A stretch of 64,000 nt of DNA from G963677085 sp963677085 (GCA_963677085.2 CAXXFH010000006.1:976480-1040479), one strand, 5' to 3'; positions 16,409 through 26,044 are shown, numbered from the stretch's first letter. Numbers and translations are program-made. Notes: generated by a model from the letters alone, not told the origin.

Positions 16409-16892
16409 TGATAAGCAACTCCAACCGACATGATTATCCTACACACGTAAAATGGCGTCAATGAAAAGATATCCAAAAGATGTAAGATTTTTTGTGGCAC
16501 ACGCCATTGGGTACAAGACCCCTATTAAATCCCCCCAAATCCACTCCTTAAAATCAATCACCTCACGACCGTCATGTCGCTCGAAATCTCTCACAACCGT
16601 TTGCCCTAGGGGCCCGTCAATTCACAGCCGAACCAATGAGGAAGTGGCAGGCGATTTGCCATCGTCCCCGGCGGCCCCGCAAACCGCACTCGCCACCACA
16701 CAGAGGGGATGGCGCTGAAAAACCAAACCACTTCGGTCGCATCACCCCACCGAAAAGTCGCCTCACAGTCCACTTTGCAACCCCGCTTTGCCCCCCAGTT
16801 TGCAGCTTGAGAAGGGCCTCCTGGCGCGGTATACTTGAGTTTTTCGACCTGCCCTTCCCTATCGTCCGGAACACTACTGGTCTTCTCGATTT
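16409..16892. other. divergent intergenic region, no gene seen
   Basis: This 484-bp gap separates the leftward PEP-CTERM gene from the rightward Hsp70 gene, so it should hold both promoters. I found no open frame with protein-like character and no clear hairpin. Confidence 0.4.
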
Positions 16893-18908
16893 ATGGCACG
16901 CGAAGCAGCTATTGGGATCGATCTGGGAACCACCAACTCCGCCGTGGCGTGGGTGGACGACTCCGGGCGTACGACCATGGTCTCCAACAGCGAGGGCGAC
17001 CTGCTCACGCCTAGCATCGTGATGTTCAACGACAACGAAGTGGTTGTCGGCAAGGACGCACGTAGCGCCACGGCTGTGCACCCCGATCTGGTCGCCGAAT
17101 GGGTGAAGCGCGACATGGGCGCGCCGGCCTACAGTCATCCGATCCACGGCAAGTTCCTCCCGCCCGAGGTCATCCAGGCCTGCATCCTCCGTAAACTCCG
17201 CAACGACGTGGTCCGTCGTGTCGGCGATAGCGCGCGGGTGGTTATCACCGTGCCAGCCTACTTCGACGAACCACGCCGCAAAGCCACGGCCGACGCTGGC
17301 GAGATGGCCGGCCTTCGGGTATTGGACATTGTCAACGAACCCACGGCCGCCGCCCTTTCCTATGGCGAGGCCTTAGGCTACCTCTCGCGCCAAGGCGAAC
17401 CCAAGCAGGAAATGACCGTGTTGGTCTACGACCTGGGCGGCGGTACCTTCGACGCCACACTCCTACGCCTCTCGTCGGGCAATGTGCATACGATTGCCAC
17501 CGATGGCGACGTGCAGCTCGGCGGACACGACTGGGACAATCGGCTGGTGAACCACATCGCCGAGCATTTCGTCCAGGCCCATGGCATCGATCCCCGCCAC
17601 GATCCGGGCGGACTGGCACGACTTTACACCGTGGCCATTGAAGCAAAACTCACACTGAGTGCCCGAACACGCACGACTATTCGTTTCGACCACGAGGGCA
17701 AATCGCTCGACCTGCAACTCACGCGCGAACAGTTCGAAGAGATGGCGGCCGACCTGCTACAGCGCACCGCCTATACCACGCGGCAGTTGATCGCAGCGGC
17801 CAACCTCCGGTGGAGCGATGTCTCGCGCGTTCTGCTGGTGGGCGGGGCAACGCGAATGCCCATGGTCACGTCGATGCTCTGCGAAATGACGGGAATCACG
17901 CCCGACCGCACAGTCAATCCCGACGAAGCGGTTGCCCGGGGTGCGGCTCTGTACGCCCATTACCTGCTCGACAAGCTCAGCAACGACGGCAAGGCTCCGG
18001 CCTTTGAAGTGACCAATGTCAACTCCCACAGCCTGGGTGTCGAAGGCATCGATCAGGGAACGATGCGCAAGACAAACGTCATCCTGATTCCGCGCAACAC
18101 GTCGCTGCCGGCCAAGGTCACCGAACGTTTTGTGACAAAGATGGAGAACCAACGGTCGATCGTACTGCAGGTGCTCGAAGGCGAAAGTTCGTTGCCGGAA
18201 GAATGCACGGCCATCGGCCGCACGGCGATCCGCGATTTGCCGGCCGGGCTGTCCAAAGGCTGGCCCGTCGAAGTGACCTTCGAGTACGCCGCTAACGGCC
18301 GGCTGAGTGTGCAGGCGGTAGTGCCGGGAACCCACCAGGAAGCGCGGCTCGACATAGAACGGGCAACCGGTCTATCCCACTCGGGCATCGCCCAATGGAG
18401 GCCCGCTGTGGAACAGGCCGCTGGATTCAACCGGTTCGACGCCCTGATCGACGAGGTACTCGCCGTGCCCGCAGCCAAGGGCGGCAGCGCGGCCCAATCG
18501 GCCGACCCGGCTGGCCTGGTCCCGATCAATCAACCCCCGACCACCCAGATACCCACTGCACAAGTACCCACGGCTCAAGTACCCACTGCCCAGGCGTCGG
18601 CTAGCCAAGCGGCCAACACGCGGGCACCCGTTGCGCAGGCGTCCATGGGCCAAGCCACGGGAAGCGTCCCTACGGCAGTCTCAGTCCCCGTGTCTTCCCC
18701 GCCTCCACCGGCCCCGTCTCAATCGACACCCACTGAGCACCACACATCGGCCCCCCGGGTGAAAGTGGCCCCCGAGGCACCCGACCGAGAGGCGATACGC
18801 TGGACAGTCCTTGTCGTCGGCTACATTCTCTCGGCTGCCATGGGATTGGGGCTAGGGTACCTCGTGCTGCACATCCTGAAACCCGAATCGTTTCCCGCAC
18901 CGTGGTAG
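16893..18908 (+). CDS. Hsp70 family protein with C-terminal membrane anchor
   Basis: About 671 residues. The nucleotide-binding domain is clear: AIGIDLGTTNSAVAWV (phosphate 1), VPAYFDEPRRKAT, VNEPTAAALSYG, VYDLGGGTFDATLL (phosphate 2) and LLVGGATRMPMV. A short beta-type substrate-binding region follows (residues 370-500). Then comes a low-complexity linker with 15-bp DNA repeats encoding VPTAQ units (18546-18590). Near residues 635-660 there is one hydrophobic helix (WTVLVVGYILSAAMGLGLGYL), so it is probably membrane-anchored with the ATPase in the cytoplasm. It differs from DnaK in lacking the helical lid. A second Hsp70 gene follows 292 bp downstream, but no GrpE or canonical DnaJ is nearby. 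Confidence 0.87.
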   Translation: MAREAAIGIDLGTTNSAVAWVDDSGRTTMVSNSEGDLLTPSIVMFNDNEVVVGKDARSATAVHPDLVAEWVKRDMGAPAYSHPIHGKFLPPEVIQACILRKLRNDVVRRVGDSARVVITVPAYFDEPRRKATADAGEMAGLRVLDIVNEPTAAALSYGEALGYLSRQGEPKQEMTVLVYDLGGGTFDATLLRLSSGNVHTIATDGDVQLGGHDWDNRLVNHIAEHFVQAHGIDPRHDPGGLARLYTVAIEAKLTLSARTRTTIRFDHEGKSLDLQLTREQFEEMAADLLQRTAYTTRQLIAAANLRWSDVSRVLLVGGATRMPMVTSMLCEMTGITPDRTVNPDEAVARGAALYAHYLLDKLSNDGKAPAFEVTNVNSHSLGVEGIDQGTMRKTNVILIPRNTSLPAKVTERFVTKMENQRSIVLQVLEGESSLPEECTAIGRTAIRDLPAGLSKGWPVEVTFEYAANGRLSVQAVVPGTHQEARLDIERATGLSHSGIAQWRPAVEQAAGFNRFDALIDEVLAVPAAKGGSAAQSADPAGLVPINQPPTTQIPTAQVPTAQVPTAQASASQAANTRAPVAQASMGQATGSVPTAVSVPVSSPPPPAPSQSTPTEHHTSAPRVKVAPEAPDREAIRWTVLVVGYILSAAMGLGLGYLVLHILKPESFPAPW

Positions 18909-18953
18909 ACCCCGCACCGCGGTAAACCCCGTACCCTGGTAAACTCTGTGCCG
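18897..18953. repeat. 17-bp tandem repeat spanning the Hsp70 stop codon
   Basis: Three imperfect 17-bp units (18897-18913, 18914-18930, 18931-18947) plus a partial fourth. The consensus is close to GCACCGTGGTAAACCCC. The first unit contains the end of the coding sequence and the stop codon. It may have arisen by slippage. Confidence 0.65.
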
Positions 18954-18998
18954 ACATGCCGCAAGCCGGGAAGTCGGCAGCGATCGAAAGCAGAAGCA

Positions 18999-19096
18999 TC
19001 TATTGACGCTTGTGAGCGGAAGGCGACCAACGGGAGCCTGGGTTTCCAGGCGTTCGGCTTTCCGAAGCGGATCATTTTCAATGCAAGCATCAATAA
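18999..19096. repeat. MITE-like repeat, copy C1
   Basis: About 98 bp, from TCTATTGACGCTTG to ATGCAAGCATCAATAA. The ends are inverted repeats, and the core GCGACCAACGGGAGC lies at 19023-19037. It closely matches the right part of the composite element at 20778-20983. Confidence 0.7.
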
Positions 19097-19200
19097 GGGC
19101 TGCGGCGATTTCGCTCGGTACAACGGCACCTCTCGGCCGGCGACCCGGTGGACAGTTACCATTGGTTGAGACAAAATGAATTATTCTTATCCTGCAAAGC

Positions 19201-20769
19201 ATGAGCGTTACGGAAACTGATATGACCGCTGCGAAAATCCCGGCCGTCGGCATCGACCTAGGCACGACCTTCTCCGTCGTAGCACGACTCGACGACCGTG
19301 GCCAACCGGTGACCCTGTCGAACACCGAAGGCGATCGCGTTACCCCGAGTGTGGTACTCTTCGAAGGCAACAATACGGTCGTCGGCAAAGAGGCCCTGAA
19401 GGCCATGAGCACCGAGGCCGAGCTGGTCGCCGAATGCTCCAAGCGCGATATGGGCCATCGGGTGTTTCGAAAGATCCTCGAAGGCAAGCAGTACCCGCCC
19501 GAGGTCATCGAAGCCTGGATCCTCAACAAGCTTCGCCTCGACGCCACGGCGCAGATCGGTCCGTTTACGAAAGTCGTTGTCACCGTGCCGGCCTACTTCG
19601 ACGAAGTCCGCCGCAAGGCGACCCAAGACGCTGGCTACATGGCCGGCTTCGAGGTGTTGGACATTATCAACGAGCCCACGGCAGCCGCCGTGGCGTTTGG
19701 TTTTCAGCAAGGGTTCCTCAACAAGGCGGGCAGCACCGACGAACCCCGCCGGATCCTCGTTTACGATCTCGGCGGCGGGACCTTCGACGTGACCGTCATG
19801 GAAATCCGCGGCACGGAGTTCGTCGCCCTGGCAACCGACGGCGACGTCCGGCTGGGTGGCTACGACTGGGATCAGCGCCTGCTCGACCTCGTGGCCGAAG
19901 GCTTCATTCGCGAACACTACATGGACCCGCGAGAAGACCCCAGCACGGTGGGCAAGCTGTGGCGTGAATGCGAAGACGCCAAGCGTACACTGTCGGCCCG
20001 GCAAAAGGCCACCGTCGCTTGCGACTACAAGGGCCGCTCGTCGCGGATCGAGATCGGCCGTCAACAGTTCGAAGAAGCCACCCAAGACCTGCTCGACCGC
20101 ACCCGATTTACCGCCGAGCAAACGCTCAAGGCGGCCGGCCTCCAGTGGCAAGACGTGGAACGTGTGCTGCTGGTCGGCGGTTCCACCCGCATGCCCATGG
20201 TCAAGACGATGCTTCGCGATCTCTCGGGCAAGGAGCCCGATTCATCGGTAGCGGCCGACGAAGCCGTGGCTCACGGCGCCGCGCTGCGTGCCGGACTGAT
20301 TCTGGCCGAAAGCCAAGGCAAACCGTCTTCGTTTACGATCAAGAACGTCAACTCCCACAGCCTGGGCGTCGTGGGAACCGACCCGCTGACCAAGCGGCGG
20401 CGCAACGGGATTCTCATTCCCCGCAACACGCCGTTGCCGGTCACGGCCAAGCGAACCTTCCGGACGTCGAAGCAGAGCCAGCGTTCGATTCTGGTCCAAA
20501 TCGTCGAAGGCGAGAGCCCCTCGGCCGACGATTGTACCCAAATCGGCAAGTGCACGGTCCGCGATCTTCCGCCGAACCTCCCGGCCAAATCACCGATCGA
20601 CGTCTACTTCCGCTATTTGCCCAACGGCCGGTTGAAAGTGCGCGTCACGCTGCCCGACGCCGACCACGACATGGAAACCGAGATTGTGCGGGAAAACAGC
20701 CTCTGCAAGGAGCACATGGACGGCTGGCGACAATACATCTGCGGCATGGAACCCACGCCGTATCGCTAG
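19201..20769 (+). CDS. Hsp70 family protein (soluble, lidless)
   Basis: About 522 residues. Actin-like ATPase motifs are complete: VGIDLGTTFSVVARL, VPAYFDEVRRKAT, INEPTAAAVAFG, VYDLGGGTFDVTVM, LVGGSTRMPMVKTML. A short beta-sandwich follows (NVNSHSLGVVGTDPLT, RNTPLPVTAKRTF, VQIVEGES) and the protein ends soon after, about 100 residues shorter than DnaK, so the helical lid is missing. It is clearly a paralogue of the membrane-anchored Hsp70 upstream and shares its unusual motifs, for example EVIxAxILxKLR. It is presumably cytoplasmic with a regulatory or folding role. ATG 19201 or ATG 19222 could be the start; the latter has GGAA 6 bases upstream. Confidence 0.87.
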   Translation: MSVTETDMTAAKIPAVGIDLGTTFSVVARLDDRGQPVTLSNTEGDRVTPSVVLFEGNNTVVGKEALKAMSTEAELVAECSKRDMGHRVFRKILEGKQYPPEVIEAWILNKLRLDATAQIGPFTKVVVTVPAYFDEVRRKATQDAGYMAGFEVLDIINEPTAAAVAFGFQQGFLNKAGSTDEPRRILVYDLGGGTFDVTVMEIRGTEFVALATDGDVRLGGYDWDQRLLDLVAEGFIREHYMDPREDPSTVGKLWRECEDAKRTLSARQKATVACDYKGRSSRIEIGRQQFEEATQDLLDRTRFTAEQTLKAAGLQWQDVERVLLVGGSTRMPMVKTMLRDLSGKEPDSSVAADEAVAHGAALRAGLILAESQGKPSSFTIKNVNSHSLGVVGTDPLTKRRRNGILIPRNTPLPVTAKRTFRTSKQSQRSILVQIVEGESPSADDCTQIGKCTVRDLPPNLPAKSPIDVYFRYLPNGRLKVRVTLPDADHDMETEIVRENSLCKEHMDGWRQYICGMEPTPYR

Positions 20770-20777
20770 CGCCGCAT

Positions 20778-20983
20778 TATTGACGCTTGCATAACTATTG
20801 GTTCCGTGGTTGATTGTGGAACACTTCCTTGCGTCCTGTCCCGGGAAACCGGGCTCCCGTTGGTCGCCCTCGTTCCACAGGCAATGCAGGGCCCGATAAT
20901 GAGCGGAAGGCGACCAACGGGAGCCTGGGATTCCAGGCGCTCGGCTTCCCGAAGCGGATCATTTTCAATGCAAGCATCAATAA
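20778..20983. repeat. nested MITE-like repeats (copy A2 inside copy C2)
   Basis: Outer ends TTATTGACGCTTGCAT (20778-20793) and ATGCAAGCATCAATAA (20968-20983) are near-perfect inverted repeats. Between them lies an A-type element (about 20795-20900) followed by the body of a C-type element. Copy C1 at 18999-19096 shows the C type without the A insertion, so A2 seems to have inserted into C2. No gene was seen in the gap up to 21162. Confidence 0.72.
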
Positions 20984-21162
20984 CTTCTCCGGGCGAGTTG
21001 GCTGTCACCTGCGGGCATGATCAATACCCAGATCGCAATGACCCTTTTTCCGCTGCCAACTGGTGGATTCAGCACCACTGTTGGTCATTGGTACTTGTTG
21101 CTTCATTGGCCATTACTGTTTGGCCATCGGGCATCTCGAATCCTTGGGTTCGCACGACTCTC

Positions 21163-21465
21163 TCAGGCAACGACTCTGCGCTGCATCGTTTGCGGCTGCC
21201 GACGCTTCATCGCCCGCAACTGACAGGCCAAGCAGGGCATCTGCACCAGGGCACCGCAACTAGGACAGCGTCGCGGGAGTCCGCCGGGAGGGACGAAGTC
21301 GCGGTGTTGACGCTGGCGCCGAACGGCCCCCTCGGGACGTTTTCCCTGCGCAATCGCGTTGACCGTTCCGCGGCTGACCCCGGTCTGCACGGCAATCTTT
21401 CTCTGCGACAACTCCCCCTGCGTCAGCAACGCACGGATTCGTGTCACCACGGCTTCTGGAATCAT
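21163..21465 (-). CDS. small HTH and zinc-ribbon protein
   Basis: 100 residues. The N-terminal half is a helix-turn-helix of the resolvase/homeodomain type (LSQRKIAVQTGVSRGTVNAIAQGK). The C-terminal half has CPSCGALVQMPCLAC, two Cys pairs that could bind zinc. ATG 21465 has a strong AGGGAG 7 bases upstream, which supports a real gene. It could be a DNA-binding regulator. It is alone on the minus strand between repeat-filled gaps, so context says little. Confidence 0.65.
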   Translation of the reverse strand: MIPEAVVTRIRALLTQGELSQRKIAVQTGVSRGTVNAIAQGKRPEGAVRRQRQHRDFVPPGGLPRRCPSCGALVQMPCLACQLRAMKRRQPQTMQRRVVA

Positions 21466-21519
21466 GACAAAACTCCCTGCAATTTCTTATCCCAATCCCA
21501 ACACGAAACTGTACTTTCG

Positions 21520-21625
21520 ATATCAAAGACCGTGTGACGCTTTGACGACTAGCGACCAACGAAAGCGGGGTCTTACCCGGACGCGGTAGCACCGTTTGTT
21601 TGGCGGCTCTGCCGACCTGCGTCCT
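21520..21625. repeat. degenerate dispersed repeat (type B)
   Basis: ATATCAAAGACCGTGTGACG leads into TAGCGACCAACGAAAGCGGG and GGTAGCACCGTTTGTTTGGC. It is a diverged relative of the elements at 27306-27405 and 38707-38810. The remaining gap up to 21855 is AT-rich and probably contains the promoter of the next gene. Confidence 0.55.
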
Positions 21626-21855
21626 GTCGCGTGAGCGAGTTCACACTCAACCAACGCGACTCATCATAGCACTTTCAGTACATAATTCTATACAAAGTTT
21701 TGACCATTTTAGTCCACTCCACGCTGACGTTCCTGCGATATACAGCCCATTATCGTGGGTATTGCCGTAGATTTACTGGACAACACGCCGACTAATGCCT
21801 ATCATACAACCTAAAGTATTGAACGTTTTTTCGTGCGTTTTAACCCACAGAACCC

Positions 21856-22113
21856 ATGACACTTCAACCGTACAACGCGGAAAAACTCGACCAACTCGCC
21901 CTCCGCCTCTTCGATCTCGCCGCCATCATGCGGTCGATGGCCAACCGGGCTCGCGAAAACCAAGTCGACGATCTGCATCTGCACGACAAAAAGGCCCAAG
22001 AGTGGTGCGTGAAGCTCGACCACTGGGCCCACAAGATCGAAACCGAACTAGACATCCAGATTCTTCAAGCACGGGCAGAACGCCGAGCAATGACGACCGG
22101 GCAGGAATCGTGA
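21856..22113 (+). CDS. small conserved-type hypothetical protein
   Basis: 85 residues, mostly helical and highly charged: LDQLALRLFDLAAIMRSMANRAREN then LHDKKAQEWCVKLDHWAHKIE. It has no signal peptide or membrane segment. Its regular heptad-like pattern suggests a cytoplasmic helical protein; I cannot name a function. The codon pattern looks coding and no other frame is plausible here. No ribosome site is visible upstream, so the start is uncertain. Confidence 0.55.
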   Translation: MTLQPYNAEKLDQLALRLFDLAAIMRSMANRARENQVDDLHLHDKKAQEWCVKLDHWAHKIETELDIQILQARAERRAMTTGQES

Positions 22114-22769
22114 GCGACTTGGTCGCTGGTGCACCGTCACCTATCGATTGCCTGGTACCACGGGCAGCTTGCCTGCTCTTGCTTCGGAAGTGACGGACAA
22201 GCCGTCACTGGAGCCCAATCCGTCTGGCGATCGATGTCCGCTCCAATCCTGCCATCGAAATCCGACGAAGCACGAGGCCGCATTATTCCGCGTGGCGAAA
22301 GATACCGGGCTGAACCGTTTTTTCCGCTTAGCGAAGGCAGAACAGCCTGCGGATTTGGGCATCAAGGGAAGATCGGCAAACGGTCGATGACAGTGCCTGA
22401 GCCAACGTGTGACAACCTGTGGCCCACGCACTTCACCCCGCCCGGAAAACATGAGCGCTATCATCGCCCTAGCTTTTGTTGCGGTTTGTACTTTGGCGGG
22501 CGAAATCGTCGTCTGCAGTTGCCGCGACCGCCGGGGACCGCTCGATGGGCTATCGCAACGATGGGCCGCCGAGCCCGCTTCATCCCTGAAGCACCCCCAT
22601 CTCAACCCGCTTGCTGCCCAACACCAAAGGCCGCAGCATCGCTCGCTCTCTCGGTAGCGTTTACCAGCAAGCGCCCGCGCAGATCGCGATGAGACCGAGC
22701 ATTCGCGGAACTCTCACTCAAAAACGTCAACCCGCCGGGAGGTGGATTGCCGGGAGTGTTTCGCTACTA

Positions 22770-22852
22770 GTGCTTTGTCCACCTTGGATGTGCGGGTGCC
22801 ATGGCCACGCAAGCGTGGGCATGGCACCCAACCCACATGACAAAGCACAATT
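22770..22852. repeat. large palindromic repeat in a 0.75 kb gap
   Basis: The arms read inward from AGTGCTTTGTC and GGGTGCCATGGCCACGC, facing GCGTGGGCATGGCACCC and GACAAAGCAC. It could fold into a long hairpin with the loop at AA near 22814. A related hairpin lies at 45081-45128. The rest of the gap 22114-22868 shows no convincing gene. Confidence 0.7.
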
Positions 22853-22868
22853 AACTTTTGCCTAGTGA

Positions 22869-24938
22869 TTAGTGCTGCTGTGCGCTACGTCGGGCCGCAC
22901 CCAACAGCAACTCTTTGCGTTGTGTTTCGCTCAGCTCACTGGCAGTCCGCAGACGTGCGGTTTCGAGAAGCGACTCCAGTTGCAGATCCCACAATCGCAC
23001 GGTCTGGTCGCTACCACCATACAATTCGCCGCTACCGGTGGCGATCCAACGACCGCCGGGACTGATGACGATTGCGTTCACCGGACCGTCATGGCCGCGC
23101 AAAACCGTGGAGGCCGGCGGCGACGAGTCGCGGGTTGCAAGATCCCACAAACGTGCCGTACGGTCGATACTCCCGGTTGCCAACCAACGCCCATCCGGAC
23201 TGAAGGCCAACGATCGGATTCCTCCGGTGTGTCCCTCGAGCACGTGCGAACTGCGTGCCGGATCGTCCGACGCCAGATCCCAAAGCCGTACCGATTTGTC
23301 GAAGCTTCCCGTGGCTAGGGTGTAGCCATCGGGACTGACGGCCACCGTGCTCACCCAGCCTTCGTGTCCCGCCAGTATTCGCGACCCGTCGGCCGGATCC
23401 TGGCTCTCAAGATTCCATAGCCGCACACTGCTATCGTAGCTGCCCGAAATTAACCAGTGGCTATCGGGAGTCACGGCCAAGGCGCTTACCCTTGCCTCGT
23501 GACCACGCAAGACAATCTGCTCGGCCGCGGGCCACCGCGCCTGCAAGTGCCAAAGCCGGATGACTGCATCCTCGCCGGCGGTGGCAACCCAGCGTCCGTT
23601 CGGGCTGATTGTCACGGACAAAATCGGTGCGGTGTGACCGCGCAAAACACCCGGGTGAGCGGCCGGGTCGTCGGCCGAAAGATCCCAAATTCGTGCCGCA
23701 TAGTCGTCGCCCCCCGGTCCCCCACCGCCACTGACCAGGTAACGACCGTCGGCACTGAACGCCAAGGCGTTGACCTGCTCGCGATGCCCTGTGAGCAGCC
23801 GGGGTGCCGCCGTGATATCTTCGGCCTCGAGGTCCCAGAGGATCACCTTGGCATCGAAACCGGCGGAGACCAACCATCGCCCATCGGGACTCACGGCCAG
23901 GGCGGTCACGACATCATCGTGGCCCTTAAGAACCAACGGCTTCGTGTTGAATTCGTGCGACTGAATATTCCAAATGCGTACCGTGCGATCACACCCGGCG
24001 GTAATCAGACGCTGGCCGTCGGGCGTTACCACGGCGGCTTGCACCGATCCGTGATGCCCCTGAAGGCCCGGTTCACCCGCCAAGACCAGGGCATCGCGAA
24101 GAATTTGTTCGGTGAGGGGATCGGGTTCCAAGCCGTTTTGCACACGGGCTCGCAGCGCCTCGGAGGCCAGAAACAGGCTTCGTTGCGGATGGCTCGCCAG
24201 CAAGCGTCGCGACTCGTCGGTCAGTTGCCGCACCATGGCCGCGTAGGCTTCGCGCTGAACGGTCTTGCGATCGTGATCCACCCGATAACGATCCGCCGAC
24301 TCGGCCACAACGCGGCGAGAATTGGCAGCCTGGGCCTGCAATTCGGCCCGTCGCTTGGCCTTCAAGGCCTTCTGAGTTTCGAGCTGTTCGCGGCGCACGC
24401 GCATGGCATTGCGTCGAGCCAAGCTCAAGGTTTGCTGGCTGGCTTGCTCCGCTTGCACTCGACGTCGCGTTTCCTCGGCCAAGCGGTTCGATACTTGCCA
24501 ATACCCGAGCGCCATCGCCAACATCAGCAACAAGACGGCTACGGCAGACGCCGACATGCAGGCCACCAGGCCGCGTTGTGTCCACAGCGAACTAGTATTT
24601 GCCGGAGGACGTTCTGGCCGAGTCTCGTCGACTACGGTGGCAACCACCGGTTCGCCCCCTTGCCACGATGAAACTGTCTCGCGGGGCTGCAACTGCTGAA
24701 ACACGTCGGCGGGCGTTTCCATGGGCGGCGGGGGCGCAACGGGCCGTGGCCGCGCCACACGAACTCCCATCCCGCCGATCAAGTCGGCGGCCGCTTCGCT
24801 GCGGAGGTCCATCGCTCGATGGCCCTTCGAGTGCGGCGAATCGGTCCGCACGGTACGCGCACAGCTCGGCTCCGCCGGACCTTTTGCCCCTGGCGTTCCT
24901 CGATGTTCGCTATCGTTTGATTCGGGAAACCACTGCAT
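22869..24938 (-). CDS. WD40 repeat protein with a transmembrane segment
   Basis: 689 residues. Residues 1-120 are Pro-rich and polar. A hydrophobic helix (ACMSASAVAVLLLMLAMALGYW) lies near 130-150, followed by a coiled coil rich in Arg, Glu and Ala to about 250. The C-terminal 400 residues hold at least seven WD40 repeats, each with GH...V..V..SPDGR.L.T.. and ending in RLWDL or RIWNI. It is probably a membrane-anchored beta-propeller for protein interactions; in planctomycetes such propellers are often fused to or encoded near Ser/Thr kinases, but no kinase is seen here. ATG 24938 has GAGG 8 bases upstream. Confidence 0.85.
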   Translation of the reverse strand: MQWFPESNDSEHRGTPGAKGPAEPSCARTVRTDSPHSKGHRAMDLRSEAAADLIGGMGVRVARPRPVAPPPPMETPADVFQQLQPRETVSSWQGGEPVVATVVDETRPERPPANTSSLWTQRGLVACMSASAVAVLLLMLAMALGYWQVSNRLAEETRRRVQAEQASQQTLSLARRNAMRVRREQLETQKALKAKRRAELQAQAANSRRVVAESADRYRVDHDRKTVQREAYAAMVRQLTDESRRLLASHPQRSLFLASEALRARVQNGLEPDPLTEQILRDALVLAGEPGLQGHHGSVQAAVVTPDGQRLITAGCDRTVRIWNIQSHEFNTKPLVLKGHDDVVTALAVSPDGRWLVSAGFDAKVILWDLEAEDITAAPRLLTGHREQVNALAFSADGRYLVSGGGGPGGDDYAARIWDLSADDPAAHPGVLRGHTAPILSVTISPNGRWVATAGEDAVIRLWHLQARWPAAEQIVLRGHEARVSALAVTPDSHWLISGSYDSSVRLWNLESQDPADGSRILAGHEGWVSTVAVSPDGYTLATGSFDKSVRLWDLASDDPARSSHVLEGHTGGIRSLAFSPDGRWLATGSIDRTARLWDLATRDSSPPASTVLRGHDGPVNAIVISPGGRWIATGSGELYGGSDQTVRLWDLQLESLLETARLRTASELSETQRKELLLGAARRSAQQH

Positions 24939-25438
24939 TCGCGTTGCCTCGTCGTGATAGCCTCACCTGCCACCTACACCGCTCCGGAATGGACAGCCAT
25001 CCCAGAAGTCTTCCGATTGTTCCCGCCATTGAGGTCGGCTAGCAGGCCAGCTTCAACGCTTGCCTTCGAGCCCCATTCCGGCGCACTTTGCCAGCTTCAT
25101 TCTTGCCATCTTCCGCCTACCTCCTCGCCTCGGCCGAATTACCCTATCCATGGAGGCATGGCGATGGCCATGAACGTAACCAGGGACCCTTCCCGCGAAA
25201 TCGACAGCCTCGCCAGATCCCCTATGCGCCGGATAGGGCCTACAATCAGACATCGGATAAACCGCAACCGACATGCGCCAATTCACGGCCGTGCCATACA
25301 GCCGCTAAATCCGGAACATGCCGGACAGGAGGTGCGACCCGCACGTACCGAACAAACGCGCGCAGCAGAAGGGCTGAAGTATCGTCGCGAGAGACGATTT
25401 TCCGAGGCGGTAGAAACCCGATCGCAAGACGCCGGGTG
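24939..25438. other. 500-bp gap without a clear gene
   Basis: This lies between two leftward genes. I see no convincing coding frame, strong hairpin or dispersed repeat here. It should contain the promoter of the WD40 gene. Confidence 0.35.
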
Positions 25439-26044
25439 TCAGTCAGATGCGTTCATCGACGAATCGACAAGCGCTTTGATCGCGGCACGAATGCCAACGG
25501 ACAGATGGGGCCACGCCTCGATGAGCCGCGCAAGATGGACATCGAGATGACGATCGCACCCCCTGCTGCGCGGGGCGGCAATCGCCTCGTTCGTCGCCGG
25601 TCGGGGAGCGGGACGGTCGATGGGACGCGGTCGAGGCCGCGGCAACGCTGGGCTTCGGTCGCCGACAAGTTCCCCCAAAGGATTGCTCTGGGGAGCCGAA
25701 GCGGGAGCGGCAGCCGAAGGTTGTGGCTTCTTCGGCGTAAACCATCCAGAAAGTTCGGTCGTCGGCACCGGCATGGCAATCTTGCCCTGCGATACCGGGC
25801 CGAGCGTGTCGGTATCGTCCGCCGCCAGGCTCTCCGATTCTTCGTCCAACGCCAGCGGCCAACTCTCGGCGACCCGGGTGGAGCCATCGGCAGCCACCAC
25901 TCTCCATGGAGGTTTCGTGGCGGTGTTCTTAGCTACGGCGGTGCTCTTGGCCGCAGCCTCCCTTGTGCCCGCATCTGCCGGTTTCGGCGCAGCCTCCCGT
26001 CCAAAGAGCCGCTTCAGGTCGAGTTTATCGGGCATTGCAGCCAC
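25439..26044 (-). CDS. hypothetical protein with Pro/Ala-rich middle and conserved helical C-terminus
   Basis: 201 residues. It begins MPDKLDLKRLFGRE, contains a low-complexity middle rich in Pro, Ala and Arg (RPRPRPIDRPAPRP), and ends LARLIEAWPHLSVGIRAAIKALVD. That last helix pair (AWPxL...IRAxIxALV) is a pattern I recognise at the C-termini of many small planctomycete proteins of unknown function. There is no signal peptide or membrane helix. It may be a substrate-like or regulatory partner of another protein; I cannot assign a role. Confidence 0.6.
   Translation of the reverse strand: MAAMPDKLDLKRLFGREAAPKPADAGTREAAAKSTAVAKNTATKPPWRVVAADGSTRVAESWPLALDEESESLAADDTDTLGPVSQGKIAMPVPTTELSGWFTPKKPQPSAAAPASAPQSNPLGELVGDRSPALPRPRPRPIDRPAPRPATNEAIAAPRSRGCDRHLDVHLARLIEAWPHLSVGIRAAIKALVDSSMNASD

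Noticed and set aside
22451..22657. Short open frame with a hydrophobic N-terminus (MSAIIALAFVAVCTLAGE)
   Set aside because: The tail looks non-coding (Pro/His/Gln-rich, translated repeat-like DNA) and there is no good ribosome site.
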